DNA of 64,000 nucleotides from an uncultured Thalassotalea sp. (lineage in GTDB: Bacteria > Pseudomonadota > Gammaproteobacteria > Enterobacterales > Alteromonadaceae). The notes beneath the pieces were generated by a model. It had not been told where the DNA came from. It ran no database searches and saw nothing but the letters and a program-made list of their open reading frames with translations. The position numbers and the translations under genes are program-made. The DNA is taken from assembly GCA_947502355.1 (NCBI GenBank), contig CANMZP010000012.1:1-64000 (forward strand), read 5' to 3'. This document shows positions 44,492 through 52,488 of the stretch, one piece after another. The number at the start of each line of letters is the position of its first letter. The stretch's first letter is position 1.

Positions 44492-46936
44492 TTACACCTT
44501 CTTAACAGTAACTAGGGTTTCGTGCATGATGGAAGCGCCATAGACAGGTTCGATATTGCCTTCTATGATTTCGTTGTCGCTAGCACCGTTTCTGTGGGCG
44601 AACGTTTGACCATCGGACTTGGCACCAAAGCCGTGAACATAAAATATTGTGTCTGGCACGATTTTAGGTGTGGGATACGCTTTTATTTGAACAGAGCCTA
44701 CCCGACTGCTGATCTCAATCGTATCGCCATGCGCAATGCCTAGTGTTTTTGCCTGTGCATCGTTTATCCAAGCAAAGTTTTCTCGCATCAGCTCAAGCAA
44801 CATCACATTGTTCTGCGTGGCGTTTTGCGTCTGCTGTGCATGACGGCCGGTAATAAACTTGAATTTTCCGGCGGGTACATCAACATGCTCATCCTGTTTC
44901 CACGTGGGCATTGGGTCGACCCCTTTTCTGGCCATATTCCCCAAATAACACTCAATTTTTTTGCTCGGTGTTTTAAAGGTACGCTTCAAAGGCGCTATGT
45001 CTGCCGGGTTCTCACACGGGTCACACGATTTATAAAAGTCGTTGGCGAGTATGTTTATATCGGTTTTGTCTTCAATCGGCAGGACTGAGTAAACTTTTTT
45101 ATGCTGCGGATAGTACTGATAGTCATTGTTATTAATCTTCTTGAATGACGTATCCATATCTGGGTAATACACCCCGGTTTTGCGCAGCGTTTTCCATGCA
45201 GCTTCACCGTGTTTGCCAACAAAAGCATGTTTGTTAAGTTCTTCTTGAGAATGTAAGTAAGGTTCGGTGAGATCAAAGCCATTCTCTTTGTAATAAGCTA
45301 ATTCATCTTCACCCTCTAGCTCATCTTGAACATCTTCATCATGTTTTTTGGTGACTTCCCAAAGCGGTTTCGAGAGTTTTTTACTCAGACCGCGCATAAT
45401 GTCCATAACAGGTTTGCTATCGTACATCGGCTCAATGACTTTTTGACGTAGGCCAATGGCCGGCTCAATACCAGGGAAGCTGCGCACCGGATCTTCACGC
45501 TCAAGATAAGAACACTCAGGTAAAATTACATCGGCAAGCAATGCGGTGTCACTTGGCATGGTGTCGATAACAACGACCAAGTCCATTTTCTCGAACATTT
45601 TGCGCGTTCTTGATGTATCGGGAATCGACAGCATTGGGTTTTGTTTGTAAACAAACATACCTCTAATGGGGTAAGGTGTTTCACCCGACTCAACCATATT
45701 ACGCCATGCAACCCAAGAACCACTTGCACCGACAATGGCGGCGGCATCGCCTTCAATTCGAGACTCCGCATTAAAATACAACGGCGTATTAATGTCGTGA
45801 TTTTCTAGTGGCAGTTTGTCGCCAAACACAATGCCACCTTTTACATCAACTCCCCCACCAAGTGCGGTAAAAAGTGCCATCGCACGACGAAGTTGGAAAT
45901 CATTTTTGGCCCAGGTTGAGCGTCGCCCTTGATAGTAAACAGCTTGTGGCGCGGCAGCCATAAAGTCGCGCGCGATTGTGCGAATGGTATCTGCCGACAC
46001 ACCGGTAATGTTTTCAGCCCACTCTGGGGTATATTCATTGTCCAAAATATGCTGCTGATATTTATCAAAGTCGTTGAAGTTATTTTTAACGTATACCTTG
46101 TTATACAGTGCTTCCGATATAACCACATAGGTTAGTGCTAGCACGAAAGATAGGTCGGTTCCCGGCTTGATTGGCACATGCAAATCGGCATGCATTGCGG
46201 TGTTGGTGTAGCGCGGATCGACGGTAACAAGTTTTGTTCCTCTGCCACGAGTTCGCTTAAAAATGTCCATGGTATCGGGCGTAACAATCGCCTCGGCGCG
46301 GTTGGCACCGGCCATAATCACGTATTTTGCATTCTCTAAATCTGCCTGACCATAAGCACCTAAGGTAAGGGCATAACCGGCCGTTGCCGTTTGCAAACAC
46401 AGGCTCGCGTGGTTTAAAAAGTTCGCGCTGCCAAATTTATCGGCCATAAACGATTTAAAGGTATGTTCAGCCATGCCTTCACCAGCACAGTATCCAATAC
46501 AGGAGCGATTATCTTTTTCCTCATCAAGGATCTTAACCATTTTGGTTTTAATATATTCAAAGGCTTCTTCCCAAGTCGCTTTTATATATTTACCATCACC
46601 GCGCTCACCTACTCGGATCAGCGGAGTTTTTAATCGGTCAGGATCATAAAGGGCATGAATACCAGCAACCCCACGGGCGCAAAGCATATTTTTTGATTTA
46701 GGGAACAGAGGATTGGGGTTTAATTTTTTAACAATCCCATCTTGAACATCGGCAATAAGGGCACACTTGTTTACGCACATCTCACAAAGCGTTGGCACAC
46801 TATAGCTAGCCGGTTTGTCGGCATTAACGGTCTTGCCCAAGGCAAGAACTTCAGGCCCAGTCAGGGTTACACCACCAAAAACCGAAAGTGCAACGCTGCC
46901 TTTTAAAAAGCGTCTACGTGAAAGACCTATTTCCAT
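44492..46936 (-). CDS. Molybdopterin oxidoreductase catalytic subunit (polysulfide/thiosulfate reductase-like)
   Basis: This 814-residue enzyme is a periplasmic member of the DMSO-reductase superfamily. It starts with a Tat signal (SRRRFLKG, residues 6-13). The [4Fe-4S] ligands are Cys51, Cys54, Cys58 and Cys86, and the molybdenum ligand is probably Cys180 (HASLCLQTATAGY), as in the PsrA/PhsA clade; it is not Ser or Asp. Polysulfide or thiosulfate reduction fits best, also given the persulfide-type regulator nearby; tetrathionate or arsenate reduction cannot be excluded. Confidence 0.85.
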   Translation of the reverse strand: MEIGLSRRRFLKGSVALSVFGGVTLTGPEVLALGKTVNADKPASYSVPTLCEMCVNKCALIADVQDGIVKKLNPNPLFPKSKNMLCARGVAGIHALYDPDRLKTPLIRVGERGDGKYIKATWEEAFEYIKTKMVKILDEEKDNRSCIGYCAGEGMAEHTFKSFMADKFGSANFLNHASLCLQTATAGYALTLGAYGQADLENAKYVIMAGANRAEAIVTPDTMDIFKRTRGRGTKLVTVDPRYTNTAMHADLHVPIKPGTDLSFVLALTYVVISEALYNKVYVKNNFNDFDKYQQHILDNEYTPEWAENITGVSADTIRTIARDFMAAAPQAVYYQGRRSTWAKNDFQLRRAMALFTALGGGVDVKGGIVFGDKLPLENHDINTPLYFNAESRIEGDAAAIVGASGSWVAWRNMVESGETPYPIRGMFVYKQNPMLSIPDTSRTRKMFEKMDLVVVIDTMPSDTALLADVILPECSYLEREDPVRSFPGIEPAIGLRQKVIEPMYDSKPVMDIMRGLSKKLSKPLWEVTKKHDEDVQDELEGEDELAYYKENGFDLTEPYLHSQEELNKHAFVGKHGEAAWKTLRKTGVYYPDMDTSFKKINNNDYQYYPQHKKVYSVLPIEDKTDINILANDFYKSCDPCENPADIAPLKRTFKTPSKKIECYLGNMARKGVDPMPTWKQDEHVDVPAGKFKFITGRHAQQTQNATQNNVMLLELMRENFAWINDAQAKTLGIAHGDTIEISSRVGSVQIKAYPTPKIVPDTIFYVHGFGAKSDGQTFAHRNGASDNEIIEGNIEPVYGASIMHETLVTVKKV

Positions 46937-47029
46937 ACGTACTCCTGATAATTAAGCACATGTTGAACATTATTTACTGTAAATAGGCGAAGTAATAAAC
47001 GTATGTCTTTGGCTTCTTTAACAGGAATT

Positions 47030-47053
47030 AATCCCCAAAAATAGCGGGGATGC
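47030..47053 (-). terminator. Possible weak terminator
   Basis: ATCCCC and GGGGAT form a six-base stem with a nine-base loop downstream of the small periplasmic protein gene on the minus strand. It could partly end that transcript before the molybdoenzyme genes. Confidence 0.35.
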
Positions 47054-47110
47054 TGTTAAAAAAGCCCTTACTGCCAGTGTAATAATATTTTATTTATTGG
47101 GTTAAATTGC

Positions 47111-47437
47111 TTAGCTACAGTTAGGTAGCTCACCGCTGTCTGCTGCGTATTTAACGGCAAAATCTTTAAGATGCGGGGCGATTTTTTGGAACTTTTTGCT
47201 GGTTAAAAACTTCTCAGATTCAGGGTGTTTTTTACTGAATTCTTCGATGAACTTTTTAGCATCGTTGTTAAAGTAAAGTTGCCACTCCAGTTGCAAGTGC
47301 TGCTGTGCAAATACTTGACCGTTATAGTTAAAAAGAGGTCGCATATACTTCAGGTAATATTTTTGACCTTTGACGGGATCGGCTGCAGCGCTAAAAGTAA
47401 CGCCAGCGATGAGTAAGCCTAAAATTAATTTTTTCAT
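47111..47437 (-). CDS. Small periplasmic protein, c-type-cytochrome-like without haem motif
   Basis: This protein has a signal peptide (MKKLILGLLIAGVTFSAAA) and a mature part of about 90 residues. The mature start, DPVKGQKYYLKYMRPLF, resembles small cytochromes c of sulfur-reducing operons, but there is no CxxCH, so no haem c can be bound. I chose the ATG at 47437, giving 108 residues, because GAGAGAT lies before it; the first ATG at 47449 lacks such a site. It precedes the molybdoenzyme operon by 174 bases on the same strand. Possibly a substrate carrier or maturation factor; function unknown. Confidence 0.65.
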   Translation of the reverse strand: MKKLILGLLIAGVTFSAAADPVKGQKYYLKYMRPLFNYNGQVFAQQHLQLEWQLYFNNDAKKFIEEFSKKHPESEKFLTSKKFQKIAPHLKDFAVKYAADSGELPNCS

Positions 47438-47521
47438 AATATCTCTCATTGTTTTTTTGATGGAAATAACGACAAAATAATGAATTGATTTTGAACCTTT
47501 ATTTCGAATCTTTATTACCTA

Positions 47522-47545
47522 CTAATTTAGATTAATCTAAATTAG
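47522..47545. promoter_or_regulatory. Perfect 24 bp AT-rich palindrome, likely operator
   Basis: CTAATTTAGATT is followed by its exact reverse complement AATCTAAATTAG, a 24-base perfect palindrome 85 bases upstream of the small periplasmic protein start. AT-rich inverted repeats of this kind are bound by ArsR-type persulfide regulators such as BigR, so the ArsR protein at 40608 is the natural candidate. Confidence 0.6.
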
Positions 47546-47586
47546 CATGAACTGCATTAGGTAAAACTAATATAAATGAGGGGTAA

Positions 47587-47600
47587 TTGACTTACATCAA
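47587..47600. promoter_or_regulatory. FNR-like site
   Basis: TTGACTTACATCAA differs from the FNR consensus TTGATNNNNATCAA at one position. It lies 150 bases upstream of the small periplasmic protein, and could switch the molybdoenzyme region on without oxygen. Chance occurrence cannot be excluded. Confidence 0.45.
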
Positions 47601-47727
47601 AGTAACAGAATATTTCCATTTTTAGTCCGAAGTATTAGCGATTAACAATCGTAAAAACAGGAATTTTTCACAAGAAAAACAAAGGTAAGATCAGCTTTTT
47701 TGATGTTTCCAAACAATGCAGATAACG

Positions 47728-47871
47728 ATGGATTCAAAAGAAGGCAAGAAAAAAAATAACCATGACAGGTTACTGCCACATAGGTTCTTAAACATTCTCA
47801 ATAGCATGACAACCAATAGAAATCATAGATATGAAGTTATTGAGGGGAAAGGGTTTGTAATAGTGAGTTAG
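47728..47871 (+). CDS. Possible small protein, unknown
   Basis: A 47-codon frame begins with ATG and reads a basic, protein-like composition (KEGKKKNNHDRLLPHRF, then HRYEVIEGKGFVIV). There is no clear ribosome-binding site and I do not recognise a family. It may be a real small basic protein or the tail of a decayed gene in this accessory region. Confidence 0.3.
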   Translation: MDSKEGKKKNNHDRLLPHRFLNILNSMTTNRNHRYEVIEGKGFVIVS

Positions 47872-47958
47872 TGTAATTGCGAGGATTATGTTGGTCGACT
47901 TATGCCACAAAGCCGACCTAATTCCGATTTGAATTTACCAGAATAAATAGACTATTTT

Positions 47959-48120
47959 GCCGCCTTAGCTGCCACTGAACTTTCATCTCGAAACGCTAAG
48001 TTTTGCTCCATTACGGACGGGTTGGTTTGTTTTGGTAAACTTAAACCAACCCCCAAAACTGAGCGATGATTTATCGCGCAACCAAATGCACAAGCCAGAA
48101 AGGAGGTGGAGCTCACAAAG
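47959..48120 (-). repeat. ~200 bp dispersed repeat, partial copy 2
   Basis: On the minus strand this segment shares GGCTTGTGCATTTG, TGCGCGATAAATCAT, CTCAGTTTTG and GTTCAGTGGCAGC with the copies at 49419-49624 (same strand) and 2351-2558 (opposite strand). The left hairpin arm of the full repeat is missing, and the middle has diverged. Confidence 0.75.
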
Positions 48121-48199
48121 AAACTAACGGTGTTATTATTTTATCATCAGATAATTAGTCATATTGAATTATTCAAACTCAATTAAGTAAAGGAACATT

Positions 48200-48358
48200 A
48201 TGTAAGATAAACCAATTCCATTGAACGACGATTATCAACCAGTACCGCATACTTCTACTTCTAAAGTAACTAGCTGCACTGAAGGTGTTACCGGCGGATA
48301 CTAATCACCATCAAGCGAAAATGGCGGACCAACCCCCCCCCCACCAAATAAAAAATAA
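48200..48358 (+). pseudogene. Small proline-rich-tail gene with two in-frame TAA codons
   Basis: After AAGGAAC and a three-base spacer, ATG is followed at once by TAA, then a frame reading DKPIPLNDDYQPVPHTST, SKVTSCTEGVTGGY, a second TAA, and SPSSENGGPTPPPPNKK before a final stop. The 51 sense codons hold together as a small protein of the GYQP / proline-rich-tail kind seen in related bacteria. TCA to TAA at codon 2 and CAA to TAA at codon 35 would explain the damage by single changes. I judge it a recent pseudogene; recoding is a remote alternative. Confidence 0.55.
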
Positions 48359-48508
48359 GTCAAGAATCAAATTGAACGTAACTATACAAATGCAATGCCC
48401 AAATAAATATCAGGGTAAGTTGGGAAAATTAAAAAACTAAAATATAGAGCTTATTAGGTTTCGTGTTAAAGTGACCAATAAAATTGGAAAATATCATTAA
48501 GGGAATCA

Positions 48509-48690
48509 ATGAAACAATTATTATTACTATTACCACTTCTATTTATTTCAACAAATACAATAGCTAAGGAAGGACTACTGTTTTTAAAAACACTCAGCCT
48601 GACATCAATAATGAACTAATGGCAAGAAAAATGTACGATGCCGTTTGTGTTAACAAGTTTACCGAGGCCACCGCACTTAACTATAAGTAG
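48509..48690 (+). pseudogene. Decayed small secreted-protein gene
   Basis: ATG at 48509 starts a clean signal peptide (MKQLLLLLPLLFISTNTIA, cleavage before KE), but the frame ends at codon 36. From about 48589, in another frame, the sequence reads NTQPDINNELMARKMYDAVC and ends at 48690. A one-frame change joins the two into a short exported protein. AAGGGAA lies before the ATG. Family not recognised. Confidence 0.45.
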
Positions 48691-48987
48691 TTTTTTTAAA
48701 ATAATTATCATTTAGCTCCTCTTCCACTTGGTTAAGTGGATAACAAGTGTATTGGTCAAGTAGATTGAGGTTATTGTAAATAAAACCTTCATTTAACCAT
48801 GAAAAAAGGGAATACGAACCAAAGGCCTGTCGGAAAATTTTCCGTAAAATAACTGCGGTATTACTCCTGCGTTAACAGGGGGTTTTAAAAGATACAACCG
48901 TAGTAATTGGATATTATTAAATTCATTTGAAAGCACTAATTCATAGAAATAGCGCTTTCAAACTTCATAAGATTATACTTTTATCAA
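48691..48987. other. AT-rich stretch without recognised gene
   Basis: Only short hairpins are visible, for example GGAAAATTTTCC at about 48832-48843, and GAAAGC/GCTTTC arms near 48929 and 48955. Nothing else was recognised. Confidence 0.4.
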
Positions 48988-49143
48988 TTAGATTAGTGCG
49001 CTTATATTTAAAGCATCAATCCAAGACAAAAGAAACACATCAACTAACAGTAAAAAGGTAATACCTAACCGCGTTAGTAGTCTATAAATCATTCTTTTTT
49101 TTTCGAAGGTACATTTACATTGATTATCTTCTTGCTTACGCAT
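48988..49143 (-). CDS. 51-residue single-helix membrane protein
   Basis: This short gene is on the minus strand with an AGGA ribosome-binding site seven bases before the ATG. The product has a hydrophilic, Cys-containing N-terminus (MRKQEDNQCKCTFEKKR), one membrane helix (LGITFLLLVDVFLLSWI, about residues 26-42) and a short tail. The composition and the clear start make it a credible small membrane protein; no family is recognised. Confidence 0.5.
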   Translation of the reverse strand: MRKQEDNQCKCTFEKKRMIYRLLTRLGITFLLLVDVFLLSWIDALNISALI

Positions 49144-49418
49144 AAAGTTTTCCTAAGCTGTATTGACTGAAATTGCTCAGTCATTCTTAGTCATGATTTG
49201 TAATCCTTTTGTAAAATGATAAATCAATAATATCAAATACATACGTTGCTAGCAAATTAAAGCATTAGTTGAGAAAGAAGAGTTTATCTTCGGCTCATAA
49301 AACAGATGGTGAGTCTATGATTTAAAAGTAAAATTTGATAATACTGACATTCATGCGTTAATGTAAGAAGAGAGCTTATAGAAGCCATTTGAATCACCAC
49401 TGCTGAAATTTCTCCTTC
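49144..49418. other. AT-rich stretch without recognised gene
   Basis: A minus-strand open frame (49284-49481) runs out of the repeat copy and has no recognised domain. It looks like a chance extension of the repeat sequence. No other element was recognised. Confidence 0.4.
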
Positions 49419-49624
49419 GACAGACAACTTAGCCGCCATTGCTGCCACTGAACTTTTTATCAAGTCGATAACTTTTGCCACAATCCAGAAGGTTTGGCCT
49501 GTCCTGTTAGACTTTAATCAACACACAAAACTGAGAAATGATTTATCGCGCACTCAAATGCACAAGCCGGAAAGCTGACGGTGCAAACTATTAAATTCCG
49601 GCTTTTCAGTTATTCGATTGGGTT
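49419..49624 (-). repeat. ~200 bp dispersed repeat, copy 3
   Basis: This copy aligns over its full length, on the minus strand, with 2351-2558. It has a perfect nine-base stem (AAGCCGGAA with TTCCGGCTT) near its outer end, then GTGCATTTGAGTGCGCGATA, CTCAGTTTTGTG and CAGTGGCAGCAATGGCGGCT. It lies 45 bases from the left end of the transposase element. Confidence 0.78.
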
Positions 49625-49686
49625 ATGAGGCTAAGTGGCACGATGTCTAGCTCTATCCGTCAGGTCAGTGCGATAACCAGGCGGAC

Positions 49687-49719
49687 AGCTTATGATAATT
49701 GCCGTTATCGAAACTTAAT
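49687..49719 (+). repeat. 33 bp direct repeat, left end of element
   Basis: Begins AGCTTATGATAATTGCCG and matches the right-end copy at 52433-52465 at 30 of 33 positions. GATAATTGCCGTTATC in the middle is an imperfect palindrome and a plausible transposase-binding site. Confidence 0.8.
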
Positions 49720-49794
49720 ATACTTACGATATCGGCAACTTGATTTAAAAGTTCTAGTGCTTGAATTATTGAATCCATGTACTAGATTCAGTGA

Positions 49795-52434
49795 ATGGAT
49801 TCAATTACTAGAAGAGTATTTCGAAGCTACTTTACTTGCAAACGTAAGGCACAATGGCTTGCCCAAGAGGTTACACACCCGAAATCCTTCGATTATGATG
49901 GATATACAACACGAAAAATCACCTTACATGTAAATAATAATCTGTCACCCTTCGAGCAGCGATTTAATAACCGTTTAAAGTATGCTGGCGAATGGAAAAT
50001 TTATCTCATTGATACTAATGAAAATTTACCAGACTTTTATCTTAAGTCTTTATCTAACAATGATCTTTTGGTCCCTGTAATAACTGTACCTCATAGCATT
50101 ATAAAACCAATCGATAGGCAAGAGCTTGCGCTAACGGCAATTAACCTAGCAAAATTCTTTAATGGTGAAGTTTTTGCTTTCGGATTTATAATTTACAGCC
50201 CCGAAATAAAGCTATCTAAAATTAGATTTTCGCAGCAGCTTTTGGATAAAACCAATGATTCAATATCTCAAATTGAAGCGGTGCTAAATGAAAACGGATT
50301 GGAACAAGTATTTATCAAGCTTGAGTGCAACGTTTGCCCTTTTCAAAGCAAGTGCTTTGAAGAAGCTAAAAATATTAAACATTTATCATTGTTGCCTAAT
50401 ATCTCCCAAAAGCGCATTTTAGAACTTAAAAGTCGTGGCATATTTACTTGGGAACAGCTCTCTTATACATATCGAGCAAAAAAAGGAAAATCGCATACAT
50501 TAAATCACATAATGCCATTACGCGCGCTTGCTATTCGTCAAAACAAAATATTTGTCAATGAATACCCCGATTTCCCCAATAACAAAATATCTATATTTTT
50601 CGATATTGAGGGGTTACCTCATGAAAATTTTAAATACCTTATAGGAATGGTAATAATCAATGAAAATAATGGCGAGGTCATAAGAAAAGCTAATTATTGG
50701 GCTGATGATAAGTCAGAGGAACTATCAATATTAAAATGTTTCTTAGACGACGTTTCATCTATAGATGATGCCGCATTTTTTCATTATGGAAGCTATGAAA
50801 TAGACTATTTAAAATCGATAAAACTTAAAATCGATGAGGAATATAAAGAAATTTGTAATGTGGTGATTAGCAATAGTTTTAACATTTTAAAAGTATTAAG
50901 GACTCATATACTTTTTCCAACTTTCAGTAACGGTCTTAAAGAGATATCAAACTTTCTAGGCTTTAGTTGGCCTCCCAAAATTCAAAGTGGCTATGATTCC
51001 ATTAAGACAAGGCTAAATTGGCAAAAGAATAACTCTAAGAAATTGAAGCGCTCGTTAATAAAATACAATGAGTTTGATTGCTTTGCATTACACTTACTAA
51101 CCTCTTTCATCAAAGAGATTAAGCAGGAAAAGGATATTGTCAAACCTAGCCAAATAGAGAAAGAAACTTATAAAGTTTTTTGGAGAGATGAATATGCTCT
51201 GCCAGATATGAAAGGGATTTTAGCTCACGCTTACTTTGACTACCAAAGAGAAAAGGTTTGCATATCCTCAATAAAACCGAAGAAAAATACACAAACTAAG
51301 TATGGTTATAAGCTGCAACCATATAAGCCAAACACAATTATAGAAATAGCACCTACTAGCTGCCCTCGTTGCGGGGAAGCTCCCGATAAAGCAACTTATC
51401 TTCGGAAACTATCTAAAAAACATACAGATATAAAATTTACAGCTAGTGGTGTTAAACGCTGGGTTATTCAATATGAAACCAGCAAGTTACAGTGTATATG
51501 CGGTACAAAATATCAAGCGGCTGCCTATCCAACTGGAAAGACGCACATTGGCTTTAACGTGAAAGCTTATATTGTTTATCAATATATCTTCAATGGGTTA
51601 AGCTTTTCACAAATAAAGCGAAATATAAAAGAGCTTTTCTCACTTAAACTCAGCGGCTCTTCCGTTTTTTACTATAAAGAGCATGTAGCTCAGTATTTTA
51701 GACCTGTTTACCAAAAGCTATTAAAAAAGATAATTGCTTCAAACGTGATATATATTGATGAAACACCGTTTAATTTAGAAGAAGGAACTGTATATGGCTG
51801 GCTACTATCCAATGGAGCGGATGTAGTTACACTATATCGAGAGGATAGAAGCACCGATTTTCTACTAGAGTTATTGGCGGACTTTAAAGGTGTTATTGTT
51901 TGTGATTTTTACTCGGCATACGATAGATTGGATTGCAAAAAACAACGATGCTTGATCCACTTAATTAGAGACATGAATAACCTGCTTTTACGAAATTCAG
52001 AAGATACAGAATTAAAGGTTATTACCAGTAATTTTACTAAGCTGTTAGCCGATATAGTTAAAGATATTGAGTTGAGATCCAAATCTAGGCAATGGTATCT
52101 AAGTAAATTCAAGAAAAGAATTGCTTCTTGTTTTTATGCCATTGAAAAGGCTCGAACAGAAAGTGTTGAGGCTCAAAAGCTTCAAAATCGAGTGGTAAAA
52201 TATTGGGGCGAGTTATTTGAATTTATTAATCACAACGATATTCATTGGAACAATACTGTCGCTGAACATGCTATCAAACTCATAGCAACTCATCGAAATA
52301 AAAACCTTAAATATTTGAGCAAGAAAAAAATTGAAGATTACATGACGATTTTGACTATCTATCAAAATTGCCAAATGAAAGGGAAAAGCTTTTTGCGCTT
52401 CTTATTGAATCAAAGGCCAGAAGATATCTTATAG
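49795..52434 (+). CDS. RecB/TM0106-like nuclease - DEDD exonuclease - IS66-like DDE transposase fusion
   Basis: This 879-residue protein joins several parts. Residues about 1-190 resemble TM0106-type RecB-like nucleases: FRSYFTCKRKAQWLA at the start, and cysteines 178, 181 and 187 that fit a Cas4/RecB Fe-S cluster; a clear ExK motif is not visible. Residues 190-225 look helix-hairpin-helix-like. Residues 260-440 form an RNase H-like DEDD exonuclease with Asp270 and Glu272 (FFDIEG), Asp337 (SYEIDYL) and Asp428 (NEFDCFALHLL). A zinc finger follows (Cys523, 526, 567, 569). The C-terminal part is an IS66-like transposase with Asp655 (YIDETPF), Asp704 (VCDFYSAYD) and Glu824 (TVAEHAIK). Base use is clearly more AT-rich than in neighbours. 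No ribosome-binding site precedes the ATG. Confidence 0.83.
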   Translation: MDSITRRVFRSYFTCKRKAQWLAQEVTHPKSFDYDGYTTRKITLHVNNNLSPFEQRFNNRLKYAGEWKIYLIDTNENLPDFYLKSLSNNDLLVPVITVPHSIIKPIDRQELALTAINLAKFFNGEVFAFGFIIYSPEIKLSKIRFSQQLLDKTNDSISQIEAVLNENGLEQVFIKLECNVCPFQSKCFEEAKNIKHLSLLPNISQKRILELKSRGIFTWEQLSYTYRAKKGKSHTLNHIMPLRALAIRQNKIFVNEYPDFPNNKISIFFDIEGLPHENFKYLIGMVIINENNGEVIRKANYWADDKSEELSILKCFLDDVSSIDDAAFFHYGSYEIDYLKSIKLKIDEEYKEICNVVISNSFNILKVLRTHILFPTFSNGLKEISNFLGFSWPPKIQSGYDSIKTRLNWQKNNSKKLKRSLIKYNEFDCFALHLLTSFIKEIKQEKDIVKPSQIEKETYKVFWRDEYALPDMKGILAHAYFDYQREKVCISSIKPKKNTQTKYGYKLQPYKPNTIIEIAPTSCPRCGEAPDKATYLRKLSKKHTDIKFTASGVKRWVIQYETSKLQCICGTKYQAAAYPTGKTHIGFNVKAYIVYQYIFNGLSFSQIKRNIKELFSLKLSGSSVFYYKEHVAQYFRPVYQKLLKKIIASNVIYIDETPFNLEEGTVYGWLLSNGADVVTLYREDRSTDFLLELLADFKGVIVCDFYSAYDRLDCKKQRCLIHLIRDMNNLLLRNSEDTELKVITSNFTKLLADIVKDIELRSKSRQWYLSKFKKRIASCFYAIEKARTESVEAQKLQNRVVKYWGELFEFINHNDIHWNNTVAEHAIKLIATHRNKNLKYLSKKKIEDYMTILTIYQNCQMKGKSFLRFLLNQRPEDIL

Positions 52435-52465
52435 CTTATGATAATAGCGGTTATCGAAACTAAAT
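52433..52465 (+). repeat. 33 bp direct repeat, right end of element
   Basis: Begins AGCTTATGATAATAGCGG, overlapping the last codon of the fusion gene, and matches the left copy at 30 of 33 positions. Confidence 0.8.
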
Positions 52466-52488
52466 TTGAATGGTTGGTTATCGCTAAG

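Larger units (their letters stand above)
49670..52484 (+). mobile_element. Single-gene mobile element with nuclease-exonuclease-transposase fusion
   Basis: The large fusion gene is enclosed by ordered terminal motifs. The outermost are a perfect 10-base inverted repeat, GCGATAACCA at 49670-49679 and TGGTTATCGC at 52475-52484. Inside are 33-base direct repeats (49687-49719 and 52433-52465, three differences), each holding a near-palindrome GATAA...TTATC. I see no clear target-site duplication next to the inverted repeats, so the exact ends are provisional. A 96 bp dispersed repeat begins five bases beyond the right end. Confidence 0.6.

Noticed and set aside
40608-46936. Arsenate reductase operon suggested by the ArsR gene
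   Set aside because: The regulator lacks the arsenic-binding CxC motif, no ars genes are near, and the cysteine spacing fits a persulfide sensor. Not fully excluded for the enzyme itself.
49284-49481. 65-codon minus-strand frame reading SVAAMAAKLSVEGE
   Set aside because: The readable part is the dispersed repeat; other copies have stops or other frames.
49625-49933. 102-codon frame at the left end of the transposase element
   Set aside because: It runs across the terminal repeats and overlaps the start of the fusion gene in another frame; composition is not protein-like.
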